Origin: Vibrio maritimus
GTDB lineage: Bacteria; Pseudomonadota; Gammaproteobacteria; Enterobacterales; Vibrionaceae
Reading direction: 5' to 3'
Assembly: GCA_003263775.1 (NCBI GenBank)
Contig: JYJJ01000066.1
Span: 1 to 43,817 of the forward strand
DNA length: 43,817 bases
The notes under the pieces were generated by a model that was not told the DNA's origin, ran no database searches, and was given only the letters and a program-made list of their open reading frames with translations. Positions 9,523 to 16,823 of the stretch are shown piece after piece. Position 1 is the stretch's first letter, and every line of letters starts with the position of its first letter. The position numbers and the translations under genes are program-made.

Positions 9523-10444
9523 GTTATGCAATCAGCAATAACCGCAAAAAGTCTACGCTTTTTGCCGTTTTTGTATCTAGCGTATTTCTATTTGGCTGCT
9601 CTACAGCACCAAAAGACGAGCAAGTTGCTTTAGCTCAGGAATCAACGACTACTCCCATCGCCTCTCAACCTGTCGACACATCGGTAGCGAGTACTGGCTC
9701 GCCAAATGATACAGTGAAAGATACTGGTGTGGACGCCTCTCAAAACAGTGCCGACCTTAGTAGCGAAGCGCCGGTTGGTACAGACGTCTATGACCCGTTT
9801 GAGGGCTTCAACCGTGCGATGTTTACCTTCAACTATGACTACCTAGACCCTTACTTGGTTAGGCCTGTGTCTCTTGCTTACGTGAATTATACGCCTGTAC
9901 CAATACGCTCAGGTGTGAGTAACTTTCTTGCTAACTTAGATGAACCGTTTAGTGCCGTGAATAACGTGGTGATGGGTAATGGTTCTAAAGCGCTCGACCA
10001 TTTCAACCGTTTTTGGATTAACAGTACGCTTGGTTTGTTAGGTTTTATTGATATCGCCTCAGCGGCAGGTATCGACAAGCACGACAAGAAAGAATTTGGT
10101 GATGCCATTGGTCACTATGGTGTCGGCACTGGCCCTTACTTCATGGTGCAGGATACGGCCCGATTATCTTGCGTGAAGGTGCTGACGTTGTTGATGGCCT
10201 TTACCCACCTATTTCTTTCCTGAACTTCTGGGCAAGTTTAGGCAAATGGGCGTTAGAGGGCATGGAGAAGCGCGCACTCGTTGTGTCTCAAGAGGCAACT
10301 TTAGAGCGCTCACCGGACCCATATGCATTGACACGTGATATCTATATTCAACGCCAGAACTACAATGCTGAAGTGGTCAGTGATGAGGTTGATGAAGAGC
10401 AAGAAGCTTACATTGATGATTATTTGGATAGCTTTGATGAGTAG
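9514..10444 (+). CDS. mlaA: MlaA (VacJ) outer-membrane lipid asymmetry lipoprotein, two frameshifts in this sequence
   Basis: The protein reads as a lipoprotein signal with lipobox LFGC, a long Ser/Thr linker, then the MlaA domain (DPFEGFNRAMFTFNYDYLDPY, LDEPFSAVNNVVMGN, FWINSTLGLLGFIDIA, YGVGTGPYFM). MlaA extracts misplaced phospholipids from the outer leaflet and passes them to MlaC. Two single-base losses break the frame: an A run at 9546-9550 (six As restore the signal peptide) and a C at 10149 (CC restores MVPGYGPIILREGADVVDGLYPP). Both look like homopolymer errors. The start is uncertain: ATG 9514, ATG 9526 (gives MQSAITAKKSTLFAVF) or TTG 9502, which has AGGAG four bases upstream. Confidence 0.85.
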
Positions 10445-10474
10445 CTTCAAAGAATCGTTCTAGTGAGCACAAAG

Positions 10475-10506
10475 AAAAACGTCACTCAATCGAGTGACGT
10501 TTTTTG
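10475..10506 (+). terminator. Intrinsic terminator after mlaA
   Basis: Hairpin AACGTCACTC-AATC-GAGTGACGTT followed by six Ts. An A-rich 5' flank means it could also work for transcription arriving from the opposite side. Confidence 0.9.
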
Positions 10507-10613
10507 TCGATAGCTGATCGTCCTCTTCACGAAAGTGAAGATCTTCTAAAACGTGTGACTAACATTAATTGATAGGCTTACTCACCATTAAGGTTATCAA
10601 CGCGCTGTACGAG

Positions 10614-10633
10614 ATCCCCTTTTGCAAGGGGAT
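10614..10633. repeat. REP-like small palindrome
   Basis: ATCCCCTT-TTGC-AAGGGGAT, an 8-bp perfect stem, is flanked by GAG and GACGA. This context resembles the short dispersed palindromes common between convergent genes in gammaproteobacteria. It lies 40 bases past the fadL stop on the minus strand and may act as an mRNA 3' end. A second hairpin with a GAAA loop (CTTCAC-GAAA-GTGAAG) lies near 10525. Confidence 0.45.
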
Positions 10634-10672
10634 GACGATATTTCTAGTGGCTTCTGCTACCAAGTCAGAAGA

Positions 10673-11950
10673 TTAGAAACGGTAGTTCGCCTGAATACCC
10701 GCAATCCAAACATCGCCTGAAATTTCACCTTCGAACGTACCGAACGCTGCAGCGCTCAGGTCTAGCTCATCACGTGGTTCTACAATAGATGCATCACGAG
10801 CCATAATGTAAGTCAGACCACCGTCTAGAGTAAACTGCTTGGTGAAGGCATAAGTAAGACCTGCACTAAGCCAAGTACGGTCTGTTTCTGGAATCGTTGT
10901 AGTACGGTATTTGTCATCAACTGCAGACATGTCGTAAGCCACACCACCACGTAGGGCAAGTTTGCTGTTTAGCTGGTAAGTTGTGCCCAATGCAAAGCGA
11001 TAGCTGTCTTTCCAGTTTTCGTTCTTGATTGGAGAAGTAACACCATCAACAAACTCAGCTTCCAGCTTTTCAAAGCTGCTCCACTGGGTCCAGTTAATGC
11101 TTGCGTGCATCGCCCATTGGTCTGTTAGTTGGTGGAAAGAGGCGAGTTCTGCAGTTGCAGGTAGTGCTACGCTAAGCTTGCCGTCACGACGGCCTTGGAA
11201 GTGGAAGATTTTACCTTCACCATAGCCATCAAAGTCCATCATAACTTCTGATTTATACGCAAAGCCAAGGCGATGGTTGTTGTTGATTTGCCATGCTGCT
11301 CCAAGTACATAGCCCCATGAGCTGTCGGTACCCTCTACGTATTTCAGGTAGTCGCCTTGTGATATATTCGCTAGTGGGTAGTCAAAAGGTGCTGTTGCTC
11401 CAATCTTACCTTCACCAGTAACAAAACGGATACCACCACCAACACTGAATGCATCATTGATTTGGTAACCAAGGTTTGCCACTGCCTCAACAGTCATGAT
11501 TTTGGCTTCATTACCATATTGAGTTGCTTTGAACTCGTTGCCTAGGTCTGTTTCCATACCATAGTTAGACCCTAACGCTAAGCCAGCAAACCATTGTTCG
11601 TTGATTTGATGAGAAACATAAAGATTTGGCACTGGTGCACTGTTCGCAATATCTTTCGCTTCGGTGTAAACAGGATGGCCGCCTATCGTCGCAGTGCCTT
11701 TAACATCGATGTTTGGTTCAACGTACAACATACCACCGGAGATTTGTGTGCCTTCTAAATAGGTAAGCATTGCAGGGTTACGCCATTGTGCGCCAGCGTT
11801 ATCCGCCATAGCTGCTTCACCAGCGTAAGCACGGCCTAGACCAGTTGCAGAGTACTCAGCAAGCTGGAAGCCTGCTGCAGACGCAGTCGTAGACGCTAGT
11901 GTTCCCAATACCACTGCAATAGCAAGGGGAGAGTATTTAGTATTTATCAT
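10673..11950 (-). CDS. fadL: FadL-family long-chain fatty acid outer-membrane transporter (copy 1)
   Basis: 425 residues with a signal peptide cut after TASA, then the FadL N-terminal hatch AGFQLAEYSATGLGRAYAGEAAMADNAG and the conserved NPA motif (WRNPAML). The rest is a 14-strand barrel pattern ending in the outer-membrane signature residue Phe (QANYRF). FadL moves long-chain fatty acids across the outer membrane. A second FadL gene lies upstream on the same strand, and fadIJ is nearby, consistent with fatty-acid use. No FadR palindrome is seen in its own upstream region (11951-12150), where only weak promoter-like elements occur. Confidence 0.92.
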   Translation of the reverse strand: MINTKYSPLAIAVVLGTLASTTASAAGFQLAEYSATGLGRAYAGEAAMADNAGAQWRNPAMLTYLEGTQISGGMLYVEPNIDVKGTATIGGHPVYTEAKDIANSAPVPNLYVSHQINEQWFAGLALGSNYGMETDLGNEFKATQYGNEAKIMTVEAVANLGYQINDAFSVGGGIRFVTGEGKIGATAPFDYPLANISQGDYLKYVEGTDSSWGYVLGAAWQINNNHRLGFAYKSEVMMDFDGYGEGKIFHFQGRRDGKLSVALPATAELASFHQLTDQWAMHASINWTQWSSFEKLEAEFVDGVTSPIKNENWKDSYRFALGTTYQLNSKLALRGGVAYDMSAVDDKYRTTTIPETDRTWLSAGLTYAFTKQFTLDGGLTYIMARDASIVEPRDELDLSAAAFGTFEGEISGDVWIAGIQANYRF

Positions 11951-12159
11951 TATTGTTCGCTCAAATTAATTGCGTTTAGAGCGCAGATTCTATTTTTAGA
12001 GCAATAACTTTAAAACTATTTTGTGACTAAAAGTGCATTTTTAAGATTATCTATCGGTGGGTGGTATTTTGCAGGTGAATATTCTGGTTGTTATCGAGAT
12101 GTTGTAAAATTTGAGCGTACAACTGTAAGGAGGGAAGGGGTGTTATATGTAGAAAAGCA

Positions 12160-12185
12160 AAAAGGGCCGATATATCGACCCTTTT
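12160..12185 (-). terminator. Intrinsic terminator after the upstream fadL (copy 2)
   Basis: On the minus strand, AAAAGGG-CGATATATCG-CCCTTTTT with one mismatch, followed by GCTTTT. It separates the two fadL genes, so copy 1 probably has its own promoter. Confidence 0.8.
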
Positions 12186-12205
12186 AAGATATTGGAAGCT
12201 AGTGC

Positions 12206-13489
12206 TTAGAAGCTGTAGCTGTATTGGATACCAGCTAGGATTGCATCCGCACGAGTGGTTGCTGTAAGGATGCCACCACCATCTACAACACTTACGTCTT
12301 TACCCATTAGGTAAGTGAAGCCGAAGTCTACATTGTGATGTTTCTTAAAGTTGTAACCAAAGCCTGCTGATAGCCATTGACGATCTGAATCAGGAACAGA
12401 AATAGAAGTAATTTGGTCTTGTGCAGCAGTGTCATACATATAACCAGCACGTAGAGTCCAAGAATCGTTCAGGTAGTACGTACCGCCTAGTGCGTAGTGC
12501 CATCCGTCTTTCCATTCATATGGAGAACCAATGATTTGGCGACCCGCTCCAGGTACATCACCTTCTAGCTTGTCGAAAACACTCCAACCAATCCATTGAA
12601 CACTATAGTGAACAGCAAATTTGCTATCTTGGATTTTGTGGAAGCCCGAGAACTCAACCATGTCAGGTAACGGTAGGTATAGATTCTGGTACTGACTTCC
12701 GGCTACACCGGAAAAGTCACCTGTTGCTTCAATTTCTGGTTGCTTGTGGTATGCCAAGCCAAATCGGTTGTTGTCGTTCAACTCAAATACAGTGCCCAAG
12801 TTGAAGCCGAATCCAACGCCACTAGCGTCGATATCTACGAGGTTGGTGCTACCAGTCGTGTTAGCTGGGTCTGTTGGGTCAAGAGTAACTGTCGCTGTAC
12901 GCTCAAGCTTACCGCTACCTTGAACGATATCTAAGCCACCACCTACACTCCATTGCTCGTTGATACGATATGCAACATTTAGTGTGTAGTTTATGCTTTG
13001 GATTTCTGTGTTGCCGCCAAGTGCTGAAGCGCCGGTGTGAATAGGACCACCAGGGCTATTGAAAGAACCGAAGCTATCATCAAATTTGTTTTTGGTACCA
13101 AAGTTTGAGTAGATACCAGCGCCAACAGCAAATTTGTCGTTGATACGGTGGATGTAGTAAATGTTTGGTACTGGAGAGTTACTACCATTACTGGCATCGT
13201 CAATTGGGATACCACCAGCTTTAACATCAGTTACTTTGATGTCAGTGCTAATCACATTTAAACCACCTGAGAACTGGTGAGAATCAAACAGTGTCATTGC
13301 TGCCGCGTTACGAGCCATTACCGATGCGTTGTCGGCGATAACTGCGTCACCTGCAAATGCGCGGCCTAGACCTGTTGCAGATTGTGCGTTGAGCTGGAAA
13401 CCAGCAGCTGCTGCTTGTTGAGAGGCGAACGTGAGTGACGAGACTGCCACTGCTAATAGTGTTTTTTTATACAGACGCGAAGTAGTCAT
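12206..13489 (-). CDS. fadL: FadL-family long-chain fatty acid outer-membrane transporter (copy 2)
   Basis: 427 residues with a signal peptide ending ASQQAAA-AGFQL, the hatch sequence GFQLNAQSATGLGRAFAGDAVIADNA, and a barrel ending QYSYSF. It is clearly homologous to copy 1 but diverged, so the duplication is old. The family NPA motif is changed to NAA (ARNAAAMT). A strong ribosome site (AAAAAGGATG) precedes the ATG. A TATACT -10 box and a FadR-like half-site lie 75-115 bases upstream, suggesting repression by FadR when fatty acids are absent. Confidence 0.92.
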   Translation of the reverse strand: MTTSRLYKKTLLAVAVSSLTFASQQAAAAGFQLNAQSATGLGRAFAGDAVIADNASVMARNAAAMTLFDSHQFSGGLNVISTDIKVTDVKAGGIPIDDASNGSNSPVPNIYYIHRINDKFAVGAGIYSNFGTKNKFDDSFGSFNSPGGPIHTGASALGGNTEIQSINYTLNVAYRINEQWSVGGGLDIVQGSGKLERTATVTLDPTDPANTTGSTNLVDIDASGVGFGFNLGTVFELNDNNRFGLAYHKQPEIEATGDFSGVAGSQYQNLYLPLPDMVEFSGFHKIQDSKFAVHYSVQWIGWSVFDKLEGDVPGAGRQIIGSPYEWKDGWHYALGGTYYLNDSWTLRAGYMYDTAAQDQITSISVPDSDRQWLSAGFGYNFKKHHNVDFGFTYLMGKDVSVVDGGGILTATTRADAILAGIQYSYSF

Positions 13490-13588
13490 TTAGTATACAT
13501 CCTTTTTTGTAATCGCCTCTTATGGGCGTTAGTGTAAATTGAGTTAAAACTCAATTCGGGGCTGATCCTAATCGCTAGTATAGACATT

Positions 13589-13605
13589 AGAAATCAGACC
13601 AGTAA
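13589..13605 (-). promoter_or_regulatory. FadR-like operator overlapping the promoter of fadL copy 2
   Basis: On the minus strand ACTGGTCTGAT matches one full half of the FadR consensus (AACTGGTCNGACCAGTT); the other half is poor. It sits immediately upstream of the TATACT -10 box (13577-13582 on the plus strand), in the -35 region, where a repressor would block RNA polymerase. Confidence 0.45.
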
Positions 13606-13704
13606 TCAAAATGACGCAAAAAGTATATAAATGACGACTAACTGGCAGTAAAAGCATCGAATATGTCGATATTTAGAGTTTGTGCTCTAAATTTGAGTGC
13701 GGAA

Positions 13705-13738
13705 ACAAAAAAAGGCCTATCCCGAAAGATAAGCCTTC
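13705..13738 (-). terminator. Intrinsic terminator after the sigma factor/DUF3379 pair
   Basis: On the minus strand AAGGCTTATC-TTTCGG-GATAGGCCTT (one G-T pair) followed by TTTTT. It ends the two-gene unit 15 bases after the DUF3379 stop. Confidence 0.88.
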
Positions 13739-13752
13739 TTAATTGTGTTTTT

Positions 13753-14472
13753 CTAAGCTGGGTTCATCACTTTTCTGATGTTTTCGCCGATTTTCGCTAA
13801 ATCTTCGCCTTCTTCTCCAACAAGGATAAAGCTGCTGTTACCCATTGGCTTAACCATGCCTGCCATGCCATCTTTATCGAAGTTTTCCACTTGGTCCGTG
13901 GCAATACCTGTAAGAAACAGGGTGACTTTGCCTTTCTCGCCTTCAAACACAATATGCATGGCATTTGAATCACCAAAACCACAATGATTGATATAAAACA
14001 CATGGTACGGAAAGCTTTGTCCTAACTGGTAGGCAAACGGCAATAGCTTGGCATTGATCTGTTCTTTAGAAGCATTTTCATCCAAAGAATCAATAAAGCT
14101 TTTCTCAGCGTTGAAGTGCTTCATCGCCATATCTGGAAGCGATGCTTGCGCGTCAGATACAACAACATTACCCCAGTTAACCTGGCCTACAAGCAAGCCA
14201 AAGGCAAACGCTACAGACGCAGCCATAGATAGTGCTCGTTTACCGAAGCTCACCTTAACCACATTATTCTCAGGCGGTTGGTTGAACAAAATACGATCGG
14301 CAAGGTCGTCAGGCACGTCAACTTTCATCGCCTGTTCAATACGCGCATCTAAACCCAAAATGTCATCTAGGTATTTGGCGTTGGCCTCACTGTTTTTGGT
14401 CGCCTCCAACAGCTCTGGATCTCTTGCCTTAGGATCGGACATAACGCGACGACGGAATTCTAACTCATCCAT
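13753..14472 (-). CDS. DUF3379 protein, probable membrane anti-sigma factor
   Basis: 239 residues: an N-terminal cytoplasmic helical part (MDELEFRRRVMSDPKARDPELLEA), one transmembrane segment (about 80-100, LSMAASVAFAFGLLVGQVNW) and an extracytoplasmic C-terminal domain with one cysteine (INHCGFG). I chose the ATG at 14472 because GGGGG lies seven bases upstream and because the start overlaps the sigma-factor stop by eight bases. An ECF sigma factor coupled to a single-pass membrane protein is the classic sigma/anti-sigma arrangement. No zinc-binding HxxxCxxC motif is visible, so the anti-sigma role is inferred from context. Confidence 0.75.
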   Translation of the reverse strand: MDELEFRRRVMSDPKARDPELLEATKNSEANAKYLDDILGLDARIEQAMKVDVPDDLADRILFNQPPENNVVKVSFGKRALSMAASVAFAFGLLVGQVNWGNVVVSDAQASLPDMAMKHFNAEKSFIDSLDENASKEQINAKLLPFAYQLGQSFPYHVFYINHCGFGDSNAMHIVFEGEKGKVTLFLTGIATDQVENFDKDGMAGMVKPMGNSSFILVGEEGEDLAKIGENIRKVMNPA

Positions 14473-15028
14473 TTTGTTGCCCCCTATGTGCATCCTCAGA
14501 CTCAAGCATCTCTTTAAGCTGATTTCGAGCTCTAAATAATCGAGTCATAACGGTATTCTTGTTTAAGTCGAGTATATTGCCAATCTCCTCCCCACTAAAG
14601 CCACCGACGACTTGGAGGAAAAGCGGTTCGCGATACTCAACATCGAGTTTCATGATTTGTGCTTGAAGCCATTCCTGTTGGTGGTGCGGGTCATCAGAAA
14701 CTTTGGCATCATTGCCATAGTCGTCAATATCAACCAGATCGAACTGCTTGCGCTCGAAGCGTCTTGCATTCTCTCTTCGCAGAATAGTGATCAGCCACGA
14801 CTTTGCTGCCTTTTCATCTTGCAAGCTGTCTAACGACTTCCATGCTCGAAGGCAAGTCTCTTGAACCAAATCCTCCGCGATAGGCTTGTCTTTGCATAGC
14901 CAATACGCATATCGAAAGAGGTCGCGATGATAAGCACGCACCAGTGCTTCGTATTTTCTTTGTCTGTCCATATCCGAGTTGACCGGACGTTTGGAGAATT
15001 TCTTTCCAAAATTTTTAATTAATGACAC
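14465..15028 (-). CDS. ECF-type sigma-70 family RNA polymerase sigma factor
   Basis: 187 residues. Region 2 is clear (YHRDLFRYAYWLCKDKPIAEDLVQETCLRAW, -10 recognition and core binding) and so is region 4 (EPLFLQVVGGFSGEEIGNILDLNKNTVMTRLFRARNQLKEML, helix-turn-helix for -35 recognition). Regions 1 and 3 are absent, which defines the ECF group. The start is probably the GTG at 15028 behind a G-rich ribosome site; an ATG at MDRQRKYEALV is the alternative. It is followed by its presumed anti-sigma partner with an 8-base overlap. The regulon and the inducing signal are not evident. Confidence 0.88.
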   Translation of the reverse strand: MSLIKNFGKKFSKRPVNSDMDRQRKYEALVRAYHRDLFRYAYWLCKDKPIAEDLVQETCLRAWKSLDSLQDEKAAKSWLITILRRENARRFERKQFDLVDIDDYGNDAKVSDDPHHQQEWLQAQIMKLDVEYREPLFLQVVGGFSGEEIGNILDLNKNTVMTRLFRARNQLKEMLESEDAHRGQQNG

Positions 15029-15142
15029 AGGAGCCCCCGTTTTCGCTCTGTGAACCGTGTTTTTTGTCCCGTGGTGTCAGTAAAGTCACACAAAATTGAT
15101 CTAGTTCAAAATTCAGACCTGTGGAGAAGTTATATTAGACCC

Positions 15143-15306
15143 TGTCATCTCGTTGGTCTTTCGAGACTAACATGTTGAGCAAGATGACACTTCCTTTTGA
15201 AGGCTGACTTTACTTTCTCCTAATCAGGAAACTGATTATTTTCAATTGGCGCAAGTTAATTGCTTTAGAGATTCCAACCACACAAATTATCTGTGTGGTT
15301 TTTTTT
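15143..15306 (+). ncRNA. Candidate structured small RNA between the sigma factor and fadI
   Basis: No gene lies upstream on this strand, yet a near-perfect terminator ends here. The preceding sequence folds repeatedly: TGTCATCT (15143-15150) pairs with AGATGACA (15182-15189), enclosing a 7-bp hairpin with a TTCG loop (15153-15170). A TAATCAG-GAAA-CTGATTA hairpin follows (15221-15238), then the terminator. A TATATT -10 box at 15131-15136 would place the 5' end near 15143, giving about 164 nt; its -35 is poor. I do not recognise a named family. The 473-base gap 15029-15501 otherwise holds only the fadI promoter. Confidence 0.5.
15276..15306 (+). terminator. Strong intrinsic terminator with no upstream gene
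   Basis: AACCACACA-AATTATC-TGTGTGGTT, a perfect 9-bp stem, ends in eight Ts. Its orientation fits only a plus-strand transcript starting within 15029-15270. Confidence 0.92.
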
Positions 15307-15469
15307 GCCTGAAATCCTGCCGATATCTTCTTGTTTTCCCACATCATATTGTTGCCGACTTTATGTGTTTCTCATATTCCATTTTGGTCGACCCTATCAC
15401 GTTATTCAATAAAACCGCTGATATTTGTCAAACGGTTGTTTTAAATCCTTAACAATCTCGTTACAATGC

Positions 15470-15486
15470 GTGTGGTCAGACCTCTT
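15470..15486 (+). promoter_or_regulatory. FadR operator at the fadIJ promoter
   Basis: TGGTCAGACC (15473-15482) is the palindromic core of the FadR consensus. It lies directly after a TACAAT -10 box (15462-15467), so bound FadR would cover the transcription start. Long-chain acyl-CoA releases FadR and would induce fadIJ. The ribosome site AGGAAGGAG and the fadI ATG follow within 20 bases. Confidence 0.8.
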
Positions 15487-15501
15487 TAGGAAGGAGAAAC
15501 T

Positions 15502-16823
15502 ATGAGCAGTAAGGACGTGGGGAAAATCGATCTCACCACTCGAAACGGTGAGCGAATTGCTGTTGTGGCGGGGCTTCGAACCCCTTTTGCCCGCCAAAGT
15601 ACCGAATTTAGTCAAGTACCAGCGGTGGACTTAGGAAAAATGGTCGTCGCTGAAATGATGGCACGCACCAACATTGATCCTAAGTTGATCGACCAAGTGG
15701 TGTTTGGTCAAGTAGTGCAAATGCCGGAAGCGCCAAATATTGCTCGTGAAATTGTTCTGGGCACTGGCATGGATATCCATACTGATGCTACAGTGTGACG
15801 CGCGCCTGTGCGACCAGTTTCCAAGCCGCGGCTAACGTTTGTGAAAGCATTATGGCAGGGACGATAGATGCCGGTATTGCTGGTGGTGCAGACTCGTCGT
15901 CAGTGCTACCAATTGGCGTATCCAAGAAACTTGCTGCTAACCTATTGGCTCTGAGTAAAACAAAAACGGTCGGTCAAAAGCTCAATATTCTTAAAAAGCT
16001 ATCGTTTAAAGATTTGATGCCAGTACCCCCTGCCGTCGCAGAGTACTCGACAGGTCTTTCTATGGGGCAAACCGCCGAGCAAATGGCAAAATCACACGGT
16101 ATTACTCGTTTAGAGCAAGATGAGCTTGCTCACCGATCTCACACTCTTGCTTCTCAAGCATGGAAAGAAGGCAAAGTGCGCGACGAAGTAATGTCGGCAT
16201 TCCCAGAGCCTTATAAAAAGAGTTTGGATGAAGACAATAACATCCGTCATGACTCTGAACTTTCCAGCTACAGCAAACTGCGCCCTGCATTTGATAGACA
16301 ATACGGCAGTGTTACCGCAGCAAACAGTACACCGTTAACCGATGGCGCTGCAGCGATTATGTTGATGCGCGAAGGGCGGGCAAAAGAGCTTGGACTCGAA
16401 ATCAAGGGTTACATTCGCTCTTACGCCTTCTCAGCGATTGGCGTTCGTGAAGACATGTTGATGGGGCCTTCTTATGCGACACCGATGGCGCTAGATCGCG
16501 CGGGTATTTCTCTGTCCGACCTAACGCTGATTGATATGCATGAAGCCTTTGCCGCACAAGCACTATCTAATGTGAAGATGTTTGCCAGCGATAAGTTCGC
16601 TCAAGAAAAATTGGGTCGTTCTCAAGCGATCGGTGAAATTGATATGGACAAGTTCAACGTACTTGGTGGCTCGCTTGCTTACGGTCACCCATTTGCCGCC
16701 ACTGGCGCGCGAATGATTACGCAAACGTTGAATGAGCTGAAGCGACGCGGGGGAGGGCTTGCCCTTAATACCGCGTGTGCAGCAGGTGGCTTGGGTGCAG
16801 CAATGGTTCTGGAGGTAGAATAA
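15502..16823 (+). CDS. fadI: 3-ketoacyl-CoA thiolase FadI, one frameshift in this sequence
   Basis: Corrected length is 440 residues, as in the family. Thiolase motifs are intact: nucleophile Cys in TRACATSF (about residue 103), HEAF, GHPFAATGARM and the second active Cys in NTACAAGG. FadI releases acetyl-CoA in the last step of beta-oxidation. A stop appears after MDIHTDATV because one T is missing at 15789: TT gives DAYSVTRACATSF, exactly the family sequence. I therefore treat it as one gene. It overlaps fadJ by one base (TAATG) and is preceded by AAGGAG and a FadR site. Confidence 0.92.

Noticed and set aside
10614..10633. rRNA/tRNA remnant or attachment site near the end of fadL
   Set aside because: The sequence is only a short REP-like palindrome; no integrase, no tRNA fold and no direct repeats flank it.
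14048..14539. 163-codon plus-strand frame across the DUF3379/sigma overlap
   Set aside because: It is antisense to two recognisable genes, lacks a ribosome site and has a low-complexity Ser-rich translation typical of antisense frames.
15502..15798. FadI as a truncated pseudogene
   Set aside because: Both halves retain all catalytic residues and one T at 15789 restores the exact family sequence; a homopolymer error is simpler than decay of a core operon whose second gene is also repaired by one base.
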